Positions 8,273 to 17,234 of a stretch of 64,000 nucleotides of DNA are shown here, piece after piece. The stretch is from JBDLRH01 sp039800165 (GTDB lineage Bacteria > Pseudomonadota > Gammaproteobacteria > Burkholderiales > Burkholderiaceae_C), in the NCBI GenBank assembly GCA_039800165.1, contig JBDLRH010000042.1, positions 1 to 64,000 of the forward strand, written 5' to 3'. Both the position numbers and the translations under genes were made by a program. The notes under the pieces were generated by a model. That model ran no database searches. It was not told the DNA's origin and worked only from the letters and a program-made list of their open reading frames with translations. Each line of letters starts with the position of its first letter. Position 1 is the first letter of the stretch.

Positions 8273-9280
8273 GTGCCCACTGCGTTCCCCCGGTCTGCCC
8301 ACCCGGCCACCCTGTTGTTCGAGGAAGGCGAGCCTGCCAGCAGCCTGCCGGTGTGCGACCACTACAGCGGCGTCGAGAACCGCATGCGCAAGAGCCTGAC
8401 ACTGCAGGCCGAGCTGGGCCCAATCTTTGACGTCACCCTGGACAACGAGGACGGCGCGCCCGTTGGTGCCGAGGTCGAACACGCGCACCTGATCGCCGAA
8501 CTGCTGGCCGGATCGGACAACCGCTGGGGCCGAGTCGGTGTGCGGCTTCTGGATGTCACGCACGAACGGTTTGAAGACGTGGTGCGCGTGGTGTTGTCGG
8601 CTGCGCGGCGCCCCGCCTACCTGATGATTCCCAAGCCACGCGGGGCGGCCGATATCCAACAGGCTGCGAACAGCATCGACGCGCTGGGCGGCGTCGACGT
8701 CCCGCTGCATGCGCTGGTCGAGACCCATGGCGCCTTGCGCGAGGTGTTCGAGCTGGCCGCGCACCCGCGCGTCGAGTCACTGTCCTTCGGATTGATGGAC
8801 TTCGTCAGCGCCCATCGCGGCGCCATTCCCCAATCGGCCATGGGGGTGGAGGGCCAATTCACACATCCCCTGGTGCACCGAGCCAAGCTCGAGATCAGTG
8901 CCGCCTGCCATGCGCATGGCAAGGTGCCCTCGCACTGCGTGGTCACGGAGTTCAAGAACCTTCAGGCGCTCGGCGCAGCCGTCCAGCGTGCCCGGATGGA
9001 GTTGGGCTACGCGCGAATGTGGAGCATTCACCCCGATCAGATCCGGCCCATCGTGCAGGCCTTCACCCCGACGGTCGACGAGGTTGAGCAGGCGCTGGAG
9101 ATTCTGCTGGCTGCGCAAGCGGCGGACTGGGCACCGGTACGACACCGGGACACCCTGCACGACCGCGCCAGCTACCGCTACTTCTGGCAAGTGCTGCAGC
9201 GGGCACAGGCCAACCCTGAGCGGGCACACACCATCCCCGCCGATGTCAGGGCGCGCTGGTTTGACGGAGCCCGTACATGA
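8273..9280 (+). CDS. HpcH/HpaI aldolase / CitE-like CoA-ester lyase
   Basis: This 335-residue protein of the HpcH/HpaI aldolase-citrate lyase beta family has a TIM-barrel fold. Members cleave or form C-C bonds of 2-hydroxyacyl-CoA esters (malyl-CoA, citramalyl-CoA or citryl-CoA) using Mg2+. The metal and CoA segments DVTLDNEDGAPVGAE (near residue 46), YLMIPKPRGAADI and SLSFGLMDFVSAHRG are visible. No other citrate lyase subunits lie nearby, so a stand-alone malyl- or citramalyl-CoA-type activity is likelier than citrate lyase. The GTG start has only a weak ribosome site. It overlaps the next gene by 4 nt. Confidence 0.85.
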   Translation: MPTAFPRSAHPATLLFEEGEPASSLPVCDHYSGVENRMRKSLTLQAELGPIFDVTLDNEDGAPVGAEVEHAHLIAELLAGSDNRWGRVGVRLLDVTHERFEDVVRVVLSAARRPAYLMIPKPRGAADIQQAANSIDALGGVDVPLHALVETHGALREVFELAAHPRVESLSFGLMDFVSAHRGAIPQSAMGVEGQFTHPLVHRAKLEISAACHAHGKVPSHCVVTEFKNLQALGAAVQRARMELGYARMWSIHPDQIRPIVQAFTPTVDEVEQALEILLAAQAADWAPVRHRDTLHDRASYRYFWQVLQRAQANPERAHTIPADVRARWFDGART

Positions 9281-9927
9281 GGCCGGCGCTCCAGCTCGGA
9301 GCTGCCTTCAGCCGAACGATCGCCGTGGTCGCCACGGCCATCGCCATGACCACGCCCATGGTGCCGGCGGTGCTGGCGCCTCAGACCGCACAGGCCGCGC
9401 TGGCCGCGCCAGCCAAGCCGAGTGCCAGCATGGCATCGACCACGGCGGCGGCGAACCCCGGCAAGGCCGCTACCGCCGGCGACAAGGCGCGCGCAGCCGC
9501 ACGCAAGGCCACGGTAGCCGCCGGCGCCGCCGCCGCGGCAGCTGCCACCACCCTGGCGCTGGCCAGCGACGAGCAGCGCCACGCTTATACCCTGGCGCAT
9601 CTGGGTGAGTACCAATGCGAGTTCAAGCGGATGATCCGGGTGCTGGCACACCCGCGACAGGAAGGCTATGTGGACCTGCACTTCGACAAGCAGGTGGTCA
9701 CGGCTCGGCCGGTGCTCTCCAGCACCGGTGCCGTCCGGCTGGAAGACGTCAAGGGTCGATACCTGATGGTGCAGATCGCCTTCAAGAGCATGCTGATGGA
9801 CACCAAGATCGGCCAACGCGTGGCCGACGAGTGTCTGCATGACGCCCACCACGAAGCCCGACGCGCGGCCGCCGAAGCTCCGCCGGCCGAAGGCTTGGGC
9901 ATCACCGTCCCGGGCCCCACAAATTAG
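9277..9927 (+). CDS. hypothetical Ala-rich exported protein
   Basis: This 216-residue protein belongs to no family I can name. The N-terminus looks like a signal peptide (charged start, hydrophobic stretch, cleavage plausible near AQAALA about residue 42). It is followed by a low-complexity Ala/Lys-rich region to about residue 95, then a compact, less repetitive domain with one Cys near residue 110 (GEYQCEF) and another near residue 190. The start overlaps the CitE-like gene by 4 nt (ATGA), so the two are coupled. It lies just before the acnB operator, so it may be linked to TCA metabolism only by position. Confidence 0.75.
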   Translation: MRPALQLGAAFSRTIAVVATAIAMTTPMVPAVLAPQTAQAALAAPAKPSASMASTTAAANPGKAATAGDKARAAARKATVAAGAAAAAAATTLALASDEQRHAYTLAHLGEYQCEFKRMIRVLAHPRQEGYVDLHFDKQVVTARPVLSSTGAVRLEDVKGRYLMVQIAFKSMLMDTKIGQRVADECLHDAHHEARRAAAEAPPAEGLGITVPGPTN

Positions 9928-9935
9928 TAGCCCAA

Positions 9936-9949
9936 GTCTTATATAAGAC
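9936..9949. promoter_or_regulatory. palindromic operator, copy 2 (before acnB)
   Basis: GTCTTATATAAGAC here is identical to the mdh copy, and the next eight bases (ATAA-ATA) are also nearly the same. It ends 39 bp before the acnB ATG. TATAAG inside it and TAAAAT at 9952-9957 could both serve as a -10 element. No good -35 is visible. Confidence 0.75.
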
Positions 9950-9987
9950 ATAAAATAACAGAGTAAACCCAGAACCGGAGTTGTCAC

Positions 9988-12597
9988 ATGCTGCAAGCCT
10001 ACCGAGCCCATGTCGCCGAACGCGCCGCCCTCGGCATCCCCCCCCTGCCCCTGGACGCCAAGCAGGTTGCCGCGCTGATCGAACTGATCAAGGCACCGCC
10101 GGCCGGCGAGGAGGCTTACCTGATGAACCTGCTGACCCATCGCGTACCGCCGGGCGTGGACGACGCCGCCAAGGTCAAGGCCTCCTTCCTGGCCGCCGTG
10201 GCCCATGGGGACGAAAAGGTGGCGCTGATCAACCGCGCTAAGGCCACCGAACTGCTGGGCACCATGGTGGGTGGCTACAACGTGCACCCGCTGATCGAAC
10301 TGCTGGACGACGCTGATGCCGCCGTGGCCAACACGGCCGCGGAGGGCCTGAAGAAGACCCTGCTGATGTTCGATTACTTCAACGACGTGGCCGAGAAGGC
10401 CAAGGCAGGCAACCCACGGGCCAAGGCCGTTGTGCAGAGCTGGGCCGATGCCGAATGGTTCACCGGCCGGCCTGAAGTTCCCAAGAGGATCACCGTCACC
10501 GTGTTCAAGGTGCCCGGTGAAACCAACACCGACGACCTCTCCCCCGCGCCCGATGCCTGGAGTCGGCCCGACATTCCGCTGCATTACCTGGCCATGCTCA
10601 AGAACACGCGGCCCGACGCGGCGTTCAAGCCTGAGGAAGACGGCAAGCGCGGTCCGATGCAGTTCATCGAGGACCTGAAGAAGAAGGGCAACCTGGTGGC
10701 TTATGTGGGCGACGTGGTGGGCACCGGCTCTTCGCGCAAGAGCGCCACCAACAGCGTGATCTGGGCCACCGGTCAGGACATTCCCTTCGTGCCCAACAAG
10801 CGCTTTGGCGGCGTGACCCTGGGCGGAAAGATCGCCCCCATCTTCTTCAACACGCAGGAAGATTCGGGCGCCCTGCCCATCGAAGTGGATGTGAGCAAGC
10901 TCGAGATGGGTGACGTCATCGAGGTACTGCCCTACGAGGGCAAGATTCTCCGGGACGGAACGCTGGTCACCGAGTTCCAGCTCAAGAGCGACGTGCTCCT
11001 TGACGAGGTGCGGGCCGGCGGCCGCATCAACCTGATCATCGGCCGCTCGCTGACCGCCAAGGCCCGCGAGCTACTGGGCCTTCCCGCCTCCACCGCCTTC
11101 CGCCTGCCCCAGGCGCCCAAGGACAGCGGCAAGGGGTTCACCCTGGCGCAGAAGATGGTGGGCCGCGCCTGCGGTCTGCCGGTGGTGAACGGCAACCAGC
11201 AGGGCATCCGACCGGGCACCTATTGTGAGCCGCGCATGACCACCGTGGGTTCGCAAGACACCACGGGCCCGATGACCCGCGATGAGCTCAAGGACCTGGC
11301 CTGTCTGGGCTTCAGTGCCGACATGGTGATGCAAAGCTTCTGCCACACCGCCGCCTACCCCAAGGCAGTGGACGTGAAGACGCACCGCGAACTTCCACAG
11401 TTCATCAGCAACCGCGGTGGCGTGGCCCTTCGGCCGGGCGATGGCGTGATTCACTCATGGCTGAACCGTCTGCTGCTGCCCGACACCGTGGGCACCGGCG
11501 GCGATTCGCACACACGCTTCCCCATCGGCATCTCCTTCCCCGCCGGATCCGGCCTGGTGGCCTTCGGCGCAGCCACGGGTGTGATGCCGCTGGACATGCC
11601 CGAAAGCGTGCTGGTTCGCTTCAAGGGCCAGATGCAGCCGGGCGTGACGCTGCGCGACCTGGTGCACGCGATTCCGCTGTACGCCATCAAGGCCGGGCTG
11701 CTGACGGTGGCCAAGCAGGGCAAGAAGAACATCTTCAGCGGCCGCGTGCTCGAAATCGAGGGCCTGCCCGACCTGAAGGTGGAACAGGCGTTCGAGTTGT
11801 CCGACGCCAGCGCCGAGCGCAGCGCCGCCGGCTGCACCATCAAGCTCAATCCCGAGCCGATCAAGGAGTACCTCACCAGCAACATCGTGCTGATGAAGAA
11901 CATGATCGCCAACGGCTACGAGGACAAGCGCGCGCTCGAGCGCCGCATCAAGGCAGTCGAGGCCTGGCTGGCCAAGCCCGAGCTGCTGGAAGCCGACAAG
12001 GACGCCGAGTACGCCGCGGTCATCGAGATCGATCTCAACGAGATCAAGGAGCCGATCGTCTGCTGCCCGAACGACCCGGACGATGCCAAGTTCATGAGCG
12101 AGGTGGCCGGCACCAAGATCGACGAGGCCTTCATCGGCTCGTGCATGACCAACATCGGCCACTTCCGGGCCGCCGCCAAGGTGCTGGGCGGCGCGCGCGA
12201 CATCCCGGTCAAGCTGTGGGTGGCACCGCCGACCAAGATGGACGAAAGCGAGCTCATCAAGGAAGGCCACTACGCGACCTTCGGCACGGCCGGTGCCCGC
12301 ACCGAAATGCCGGGCTGCAGCCTGTGCATGGGCAACCAGGCGCAGGTGAAGGAAGGCGCGACGGTGATATCCACCAGCACCCGCAACTTCCCCAACCGCC
12401 TGGGCAAGAACACCAACGTGTTCCTCGGCTCGGCGGAGCTGGCTGCGGTGTGTTCCAAGCTGGGCCGCATCCCCACGGTGGCCGAGTATCAGGAAGCGGT
12501 GGGCATCATCAACAAGGATGCCGCCAGCATCTACCGCTACATGAATTTCGACCAGATCGACGAGTACAAGGAACTCGCCGACACGGTGAAGGTCTGA
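9988..12597 (+). CDS. acnB: aconitate hydratase B
   Basis: It isomerises citrate to isocitrate through a labile [4Fe-4S] cluster. The 869 residues show the AcnB order: an N-terminal HEAT-like domain (residues 1-160, with EEAYLMNLLTHRVPPGVDDAAKVKASFL), the swivel domain (about 165-370, with TNTDDLSPAPDAWSRPDIPLHYLAM and GTGSSRKSA), then the catalytic domains. Cluster ligands are the Cys in IGSCMTNIGHFRAA and the pair in GCSLCMGNQ. CCGGAG precedes the ATG. The copy 2 palindrome lies directly upstream. AcnB can also act as an iron-responsive RNA-binding protein in other bacteria. Confidence 0.97.
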   Translation: MLQAYRAHVAERAALGIPPLPLDAKQVAALIELIKAPPAGEEAYLMNLLTHRVPPGVDDAAKVKASFLAAVAHGDEKVALINRAKATELLGTMVGGYNVHPLIELLDDADAAVANTAAEGLKKTLLMFDYFNDVAEKAKAGNPRAKAVVQSWADAEWFTGRPEVPKRITVTVFKVPGETNTDDLSPAPDAWSRPDIPLHYLAMLKNTRPDAAFKPEEDGKRGPMQFIEDLKKKGNLVAYVGDVVGTGSSRKSATNSVIWATGQDIPFVPNKRFGGVTLGGKIAPIFFNTQEDSGALPIEVDVSKLEMGDVIEVLPYEGKILRDGTLVTEFQLKSDVLLDEVRAGGRINLIIGRSLTAKARELLGLPASTAFRLPQAPKDSGKGFTLAQKMVGRACGLPVVNGNQQGIRPGTYCEPRMTTVGSQDTTGPMTRDELKDLACLGFSADMVMQSFCHTAAYPKAVDVKTHRELPQFISNRGGVALRPGDGVIHSWLNRLLLPDTVGTGGDSHTRFPIGISFPAGSGLVAFGAATGVMPLDMPESVLVRFKGQMQPGVTLRDLVHAIPLYAIKAGLLTVAKQGKKNIFSGRVLEIEGLPDLKVEQAFELSDASAERSAAGCTIKLNPEPIKEYLTSNIVLMKNMIANGYEDKRALERRIKAVEAWLAKPELLEADKDAEYAAVIEIDLNEIKEPIVCCPNDPDDAKFMSEVAGTKIDEAFIGSCMTNIGHFRAAAKVLGGARDIPVKLWVAPPTKMDESELIKEGHYATFGTAGARTEMPGCSLCMGNQAQVKEGATVISTSTRNFPNRLGKNTNVFLGSAELAAVCSKLGRIPTVAEYQEAVGIINKDAASIYRYMNFDQIDEYKELADTVKV

Positions 12598-12621
12598 GCG
12601 GCGCGAAGGGCGCCCGGCAAG

Positions 12622-13002
12622 TCAGGGCGCAGCGGCCGGCAGGTACTGCGCGACCTGCCCGGCGAACTGCTTCACGTCGATCGGCTTGCTGATGTAGCCG
12701 TCGCAGCCCGCTTCGCGCATGCGGGCTTCGTCGCCCTTCATCGCATAGGCGGTGAAGGCGATGATGACGATGCCGCGCGTGGCCTCGTCGGCCTTGAGGC
12801 GGCGGGTCAGCTCCAGCCCGTCCATGCCGGGCATCTGGATGTCCATCAGGATCAGCGTGGGCTTGAAGGCGGTGATGCGTGGCAGCGCCTCGTCGGCGCT
12901 TTCGGCGGTCTCCACAGTGTGGCCGGCCTCGTCCAGCACAAAGCGCACCAGCTCGGTGTTCAGCGCGTTGTCGTCGACGATCAGGATGCGTGCCGGGTTC
13001 AT
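12622..13002 (-). CDS. single-domain response regulator (receiver only)
   Basis: This 126-residue CheY-like receiver has the acidic pocket in LIVDDN, the phospho-acceptor Asp in LILMDIQMPGMDG (residue 54), the Thr in AFTAYAM and the Lys in YISKPID. It has no output domain. It overlaps the kinase gene upstream by 4 nt (ATGA), so the pair is made together and the kinase is its likely phosphodonor. It resembles DivK/Spo0F-type relay receivers, so the output must lie elsewhere. Confidence 0.93.
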   Translation of the reverse strand: MNPARILIVDDNALNTELVRFVLDEAGHTVETAESADEALPRITAFKPTLILMDIQMPGMDGLELTRRLKADEATRGIVIIAFTAYAMKGDEARMREAGCDGYISKPIDVKQFAGQVAQYLPAAAP

Positions 13003-14981
13003 GCGGCTGCCTCCTGCAGGCCACCCGGCAGCGTGACCTGGACGCGGTGCACCCGCGGCAGCACCAGATGGAACACGCTGCCTGCGCCGACCTCGCTGCG
13101 CACGCCGACCGAGCCACCCTGCGCCTGCACCAGCCGCCGCGTGAGCGCCAGGCCCAGCCCGGTGCCCTGGTGCTTCTTGCTCAGGCTCGCGTCGAGCTGC
13201 TGGAATTCGACGAACAGGCGCGCAATGTCTTCGGGCGCGATGCCGATGCCGGTGTCTTCCACCTCGAAGCGGAAGCTGTCGCTGCCCTCGGTCAGGGCAC
13301 GCACCTGGATGCGGCCGCCTTCGGGCGTGAACTTCACCGCGTTGGACAGGTAGTTGTAGAGCACCTGCTTGAAGCGTGCCGGATCGAGCTCCACCGTGCC
13401 CAGGGCGGCGTCGATCTGCACCTCCACCTTCAGGGCCTTGCGCTCGATCAGGGTGCGCATGGTGTTGATCACGTCCTGCACCACCCGCGACAGGTCCATC
13501 GGCTCCGGCGCAAACTCGAACTTGCCTGCCTCGACCTTGGACAGGTCGAGCACATCGTTGATCAGCTGCAGCAGGTGGCGCCCGCTGTCGGCGATGTGGC
13601 CCACGAACTCCTGGTGCTTGGGCGAATCGGCGGGCACGGCGCCCGCGTGCAGCAGATCGGCAAAGCCGATGATCGCGTTGAGCGGGGTGCGCAGTTCGTG
13701 CGACATGTTGGCCAGGAACAGGCTCTTGATGCGGCTGGCTTCCATGATCTGCCGGTTCTCGGCTTCGAGCTGCGTGGCCTTCTGGCGCGCCGCGGCGGCC
13801 TGCCGCTGCTCGGTGACGTTGCGCGCGATCTTCGAGCCGCCGACCACCCGGCCCTGCGCATCGCGGATGGGCGAGATCGTGACCGACACATCGATCAGCC
13901 GGCCGTCCTTGGTGCGGCGCACCGTGTCGAAGTGCGGCACCTTGCGGCCATCGGCCAGGCTGGCCAGGATGTGCATCTCTTCGTCGGCGCGCTCGGGCGG
14001 AATCAGGATGAGGGCCGACTGACCGATCGCCTCGTCGGCGGTGTAGCCAAAGATCTCCTGCGCGCCGCGGTTCCAGCTGGTGATACGGCCTTCCAGCGTC
14101 TTGGAGATGATCGCGTCGTCCGACGACTCGACGATGGCTGCCAGCCGGTCGAGTTCGGTCTCGGCGTTGCGCAGCTCGGTCAGGTCGCGGATCAGCAGCG
14201 TGATGCCCAGCAGGCGACCGTCTTCCGCACGGGTGGGCGTGGCCTGCACCTCGACCTGCGCGGCCTGGCCAGTGCGGTCGAGCAGCGTCACCCGGTACGG
14301 CTCGGCGTTGCCGTGGGCCCGGGCCATCTGGCGGAACCAGGCCTCGGCTTGCGCCAGGCTCGAAGCATCCGGCTGCAGCACCTCGTTGATCGGCCGGCCG
14401 CGGGCGCTGTCCTGTGTCCAGCCGGACATGCGCTCGGCCACGTTGTTCATGCGGGTGATGCGTCCCCAGGCGTCGGTGCTGACAAAGCCCGCGCCGATGC
14501 TGTTGAGCGCTACCGACAGGCTCTGCTCGGTGTCCAGCAGATGTTCCTCGGCCGTCTTGCGCTTGCGTACCTCGGCCTCCAGCGAGCTGACCGCCGACTG
14601 CAGCTGCGACACCGAGGGGATGCGCAGTGCCTTGGGGATCAGCGGCCACAGCGCCACCGCGGTGATCAGCGAGACCCCGGCGGTCAGCACCTTCACCGCT
14701 GCCTCGGCGGCATAGTCGGGCTGCCAGATCGTCCAGATATTCATCACATGCGTCAGGCCGCAGGCGGCGATGAAGCCGCAAAACAGCATGGCGGTGCCGC
14801 GATGGGTGAAGTCCACGCGCCGGCGCAAAAAGTGGCTGATGGCCAGCGGGATCGAGAAATACGACAGCGCGATCACCGCGTTGGCGCCCACCATCGCCCA
14901 CAGCAGGCCGGGGCTCCAGGTAAAGCAGTAGCCGTGCGGCAGGAAGCCGTTGCGCGCAAAAAGCTGGATGAGTGAATCCAC
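12999..14981 (-). CDS. sensor histidine kinase with ethylene-receptor-like transmembrane domain and two PAS domains
   Basis: From the GTG at 14981 (AGGGAG lies 5 nt upstream) the protein has 660 residues. Residues 25-115 form membrane helices that align without gaps to the ethylene-binding domain of plant ETR1 and cyanobacterial Etr1: YFSIP at 41-45 and ACGLTHVMNIW with Cys74 and His78, equivalent to the copper ligands Cys65 and His69 of ETR1. The acidic residue ETR1 Asp25 is replaced by Asn34. PAS domains follow (about 150-270 and 278-395), then a HisKA box (SHELRTPLNAIIGF, His near 427) and a HATPase domain. Ligand binding is inferred, not shown; copper or another small molecule is possible. 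It pairs with the receiver downstream. Confidence 0.92.
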   Translation of the reverse strand: MDSLIQLFARNGFLPHGYCFTWSPGLLWAMVGANAVIALSYFSIPLAISHFLRRRVDFTHRGTAMLFCGFIAACGLTHVMNIWTIWQPDYAAEAAVKVLTAGVSLITAVALWPLIPKALRIPSVSQLQSAVSSLEAEVRKRKTAEEHLLDTEQSLSVALNSIGAGFVSTDAWGRITRMNNVAERMSGWTQDSARGRPINEVLQPDASSLAQAEAWFRQMARAHGNAEPYRVTLLDRTGQAAQVEVQATPTRAEDGRLLGITLLIRDLTELRNAETELDRLAAIVESSDDAIISKTLEGRITSWNRGAQEIFGYTADEAIGQSALILIPPERADEEMHILASLADGRKVPHFDTVRRTKDGRLIDVSVTISPIRDAQGRVVGGSKIARNVTEQRQAAAARQKATQLEAENRQIMEASRIKSLFLANMSHELRTPLNAIIGFADLLHAGAVPADSPKHQEFVGHIADSGRHLLQLINDVLDLSKVEAGKFEFAPEPMDLSRVVQDVINTMRTLIERKALKVEVQIDAALGTVELDPARFKQVLYNYLSNAVKFTPEGGRIQVRALTEGSDSFRFEVEDTGIGIAPEDIARLFVEFQQLDASLSKKHQGTGLGLALTRRLVQAQGGSVGVRSEVGAGSVFHLVLPRVHRVQVTLPGGLQEAAA

Positions 14982-15075
14982 GACATCTCCCTGAAAAACG
15001 GGCCCGGTGGTCCGGACCTCGTCGCCGCGGATTATCCAACGCGGCGCGGGATAGGGGGCCTTGCATGCAACATCG

Positions 15076-15081
15076 GACAAT
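15076..15081 (+). promoter_or_regulatory. candidate -10 element of FAD monooxygenase gene (leaderless)
   Basis: GACAAT lies 6 nt before the ATG at 15088, so transcription would begin at or next to the start codon. No Shine-Dalgarno sequence and no good -35 are seen. The same layout recurs at other genes in this window. Confidence 0.35.
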
Positions 15082-15087
15082 TCCGCC

Positions 15088-16311
15088 ATGACATTGAGCG
15101 CCCCGGCGACACCCCCCGCCCCGCACAGCCATGCGCCGCAGGCTGCCCGGCTGCGCGTGCTGGTGGCCGGCGGCGGCATCGGCGGACTGGCCGCCGCCCT
15201 GGCCTGCGCCCGCAGCGGCTGCGCGGTGCAGGTGCACGAGCAGGCGGCCGCCTTCACCGAGGTGGGCGCCGGGGTGCAGCTCGGGCCGAACGTGACGCGC
15301 CGGCTTCAGGCGTGGGGCCTGGGCGAGGCCCTCGCGCGCGCATCGGCGCAGCCGCAGCGGCTGGTGGTGCGCAGTGCGCTGCACGGCGGCGTGCTCGCGC
15401 AGCGTGCGCTGGGTGACGCGATGCAGCGGGCCTACGGTGCCCCTTACCTCACGGTGCACCGCGCAGCGCTGCACCAGCTGCTGCGGCAGGCGGTGCAGGC
15501 CCATCCTGGGGTGGGCTTGAGCACCGGCAGCGCGGTACACGACCTCGGGCAACACCCCGCAGACATCGCCATCGCGGCCGATGGCCTGTGGGGCGCGCTG
15601 CGCCGTGCGGTGGTGGACAGCGACACCGCGCCCGTACCCACCGGCCACCTGGCGTACCGCGCGCTGATGCCGCAACAGGCCTTGCCCGAGCCCCTGCGCA
15701 GCGACGACGTGACGGTGTGGCTGGGCCCGCGCCTGCATGCGGTGCGCTACCCGGTGCGTGACCCGTCCAGCGGCGAACTCGACACCAACTTGGTGCTGGT
15801 GCTTCATGCGCAGGATGTGGATGCCGCGGCGCTGCCTGCCGCCGAGGCCAGCCGCTGGGACCACGCCGTGCGCGAGGGCGAGTGGCAGCGCGCGGTGGCA
15901 GCCGCCCATGCCGGCCTGCGCCAGGTGCTCGATGCCATGCCGCGCTGGCAGCGCTGGGCGCTGCACGACCGTGCGCCGCTGCATTCGGCCGCGCAGATGG
16001 CGCGCGGGCGCGTGGCCTTGCTGGGTGATGCGGCGCATCCGATGCGGCCCTATCTGGCGCAGGGCGCGGGCATGGCCATCGAGGACGCGTACGAACTCGA
16101 GCGCTGCCTGCGCCTGAGCGGGCTGACCCCCGAGCAGCAGCTGCAGCGCTACGCGCAGGCACGATGGGCCCGCAATGCGCAGGTGCAGGCGCGCTCGTTG
16201 CGCAACGGCCGCATCTTTCATGCGACCGGTGTGGTGCGCCTCGGGCGCGACCTGGGTTTGCGTCTGCTGGGCGAGCGGCTGCTGGACCAGCCGTGGCTGT
16301 ACCGCGGCTGA
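15088..16311 (+). CDS. FAD-dependent monooxygenase (aromatic hydroxylase family)
   Basis: This 407-residue group A flavoprotein hydroxylase has the N-terminal dinucleotide fold VLVAGGGIGGLAAALACARSG, the G-ALWGALRRAV region (ADGLWGALR, the DG motif) and the second FAD motif in VALLGDAAHPMRPYLAQGAGMAIEDA. It resembles salicylate and 3-hydroxybenzoate hydroxylases. It stands tail to tail with kynBUA, whose product is anthranilate, so an aromatic acid or kynurenine-type substrate is plausible but unproven. The ATG at 15088 was chosen over a TTG nine codons upstream because it has a -10-like element at leaderless spacing. Confidence 0.85.
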   Translation: MTLSAPATPPAPHSHAPQAARLRVLVAGGGIGGLAAALACARSGCAVQVHEQAAAFTEVGAGVQLGPNVTRRLQAWGLGEALARASAQPQRLVVRSALHGGVLAQRALGDAMQRAYGAPYLTVHRAALHQLLRQAVQAHPGVGLSTGSAVHDLGQHPADIAIAADGLWGALRRAVVDSDTAPVPTGHLAYRALMPQQALPEPLRSDDVTVWLGPRLHAVRYPVRDPSSGELDTNLVLVLHAQDVDAAALPAAEASRWDHAVREGEWQRAVAAAHAGLRQVLDAMPRWQRWALHDRAPLHSAAQMARGRVALLGDAAHPMRPYLAQGAGMAIEDAYELERCLRLSGLTPEQQLQRYAQARWARNAQVQARSLRNGRIFHATGVVRLGRDLGLRLLGERLLDQPWLYRG

Positions 16312-16334
16312 GGCTGCGGCTTGCTGCTCGAGCC

Positions 16335-17234
16335 TTACAGGTCGGTGCGCAGTTTCCAGATCTCGGGGAACAGCACCACATCGAGCATCTTGCGCAGGTA
16401 GCTCACGCCACCGGTGCCGCCGGTGCCGCGCTTGAAGCCAATGATGCGCTCCACTGTGGTCAGGTGGCGGAAGCGCCACAGGCGGAAGGCATCTTCGAGG
16501 TCGGTGAGTTCTTCGCCCAGCTGGTACAGGTCCCAGTGGTGCCTGGGGTTGCGGTAGACCACCAGCCAGGCCTGCTCGACTGCGTCGCTCATCTCGTAGG
16601 GCTGGCTCCAGTCGCGCCCGGTGTGGCTTGCGGGCATGGGCAGGCCGCGGCGCGCCAGCAGGCGCAGGCACTCGTCGTACAGCGAAGGTGCGCGCCACGC
16701 GGCATCGACGATGGCCGACAGATCCGGCCGGTGCGCGTGGGGCTTGAGCATGGCCGCGTTCTTGTTGCCCATCGCGAATTCGATGCAGCGGTACTGCCAG
16801 CTCTGAAAGCCGCTGGACTGCTCCAGATACGGCCGGATCGCGCTGTACTCGGGCGGCGTCATCGTGGCCAGCACATCCCATGCATGCACCAGCTGCTCCA
16901 TGATCTTCGAGACCCGTGCCAGCATCTTGAAGGCATCGGGCAGCTCGTCGCGTGCAATGCAGGCGCATGCCGCACGCAGCTCGTGCAGCATCAGCTTCAT
17001 CCACAGCTCGCTGGTCTGGTGCTGCACGATGAACAGCATCTCGTTGTGGTCGGGCGACAGCGGTTGCTGCGCGTTCAGGATGCGGTCGAGCTGCAGGTAG
17101 TCGCCATAGCTCATCGAGGCGCTGAAGTCGAGCTGCGCGCCTTCGTCGTGCACGGTGGACTCGGCGCCTGCGCCGCGCTTCGGGTCGGCCCCGGCAGGCG
17201 CATCGCCCGACGGATGAAAAGGGCAGCCGCTCAT
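16335..17234 (-). CDS. kynA: tryptophan 2,3-dioxygenase
   Basis: This cytosolic haem dioxygenase opens the indole ring of tryptophan to N-formylkynurenine. The 299 residues contain the family core FIVQHQTSELWMKLMLHELRAA with the distal His, the substrate region SGFQSWQYRCIEFAMGNKN and the conserved C-terminal ERIIGFKRGTGGTGGVSYLRK loop. The proximal haem His is expected in FRLWRFRHLTTVERI. The start ATG shares one nucleotide with the kynU stop, which marks translational coupling in a kynB-kynU-kynA operon. Confidence 0.96.
   Translation of the reverse strand: MSGCPFHPSGDAPAGADPKRGAGAESTVHDEGAQLDFSASMSYGDYLQLDRILNAQQPLSPDHNEMLFIVQHQTSELWMKLMLHELRAACACIARDELPDAFKMLARVSKIMEQLVHAWDVLATMTPPEYSAIRPYLEQSSGFQSWQYRCIEFAMGNKNAAMLKPHAHRPDLSAIVDAAWRAPSLYDECLRLLARRGLPMPASHTGRDWSQPYEMSDAVEQAWLVVYRNPRHHWDLYQLGEELTDLEDAFRLWRFRHLTTVERIIGFKRGTGGTGGVSYLRKMLDVVLFPEIWKLRTDL

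Noticed and set aside
12622..17004. A single 1460-codon leftward frame spanning several genes
   Set aside because: Only its last 126 codons (response regulator) are real; the rest is out of frame with the kinase and antisense to the FAD monooxygenase.
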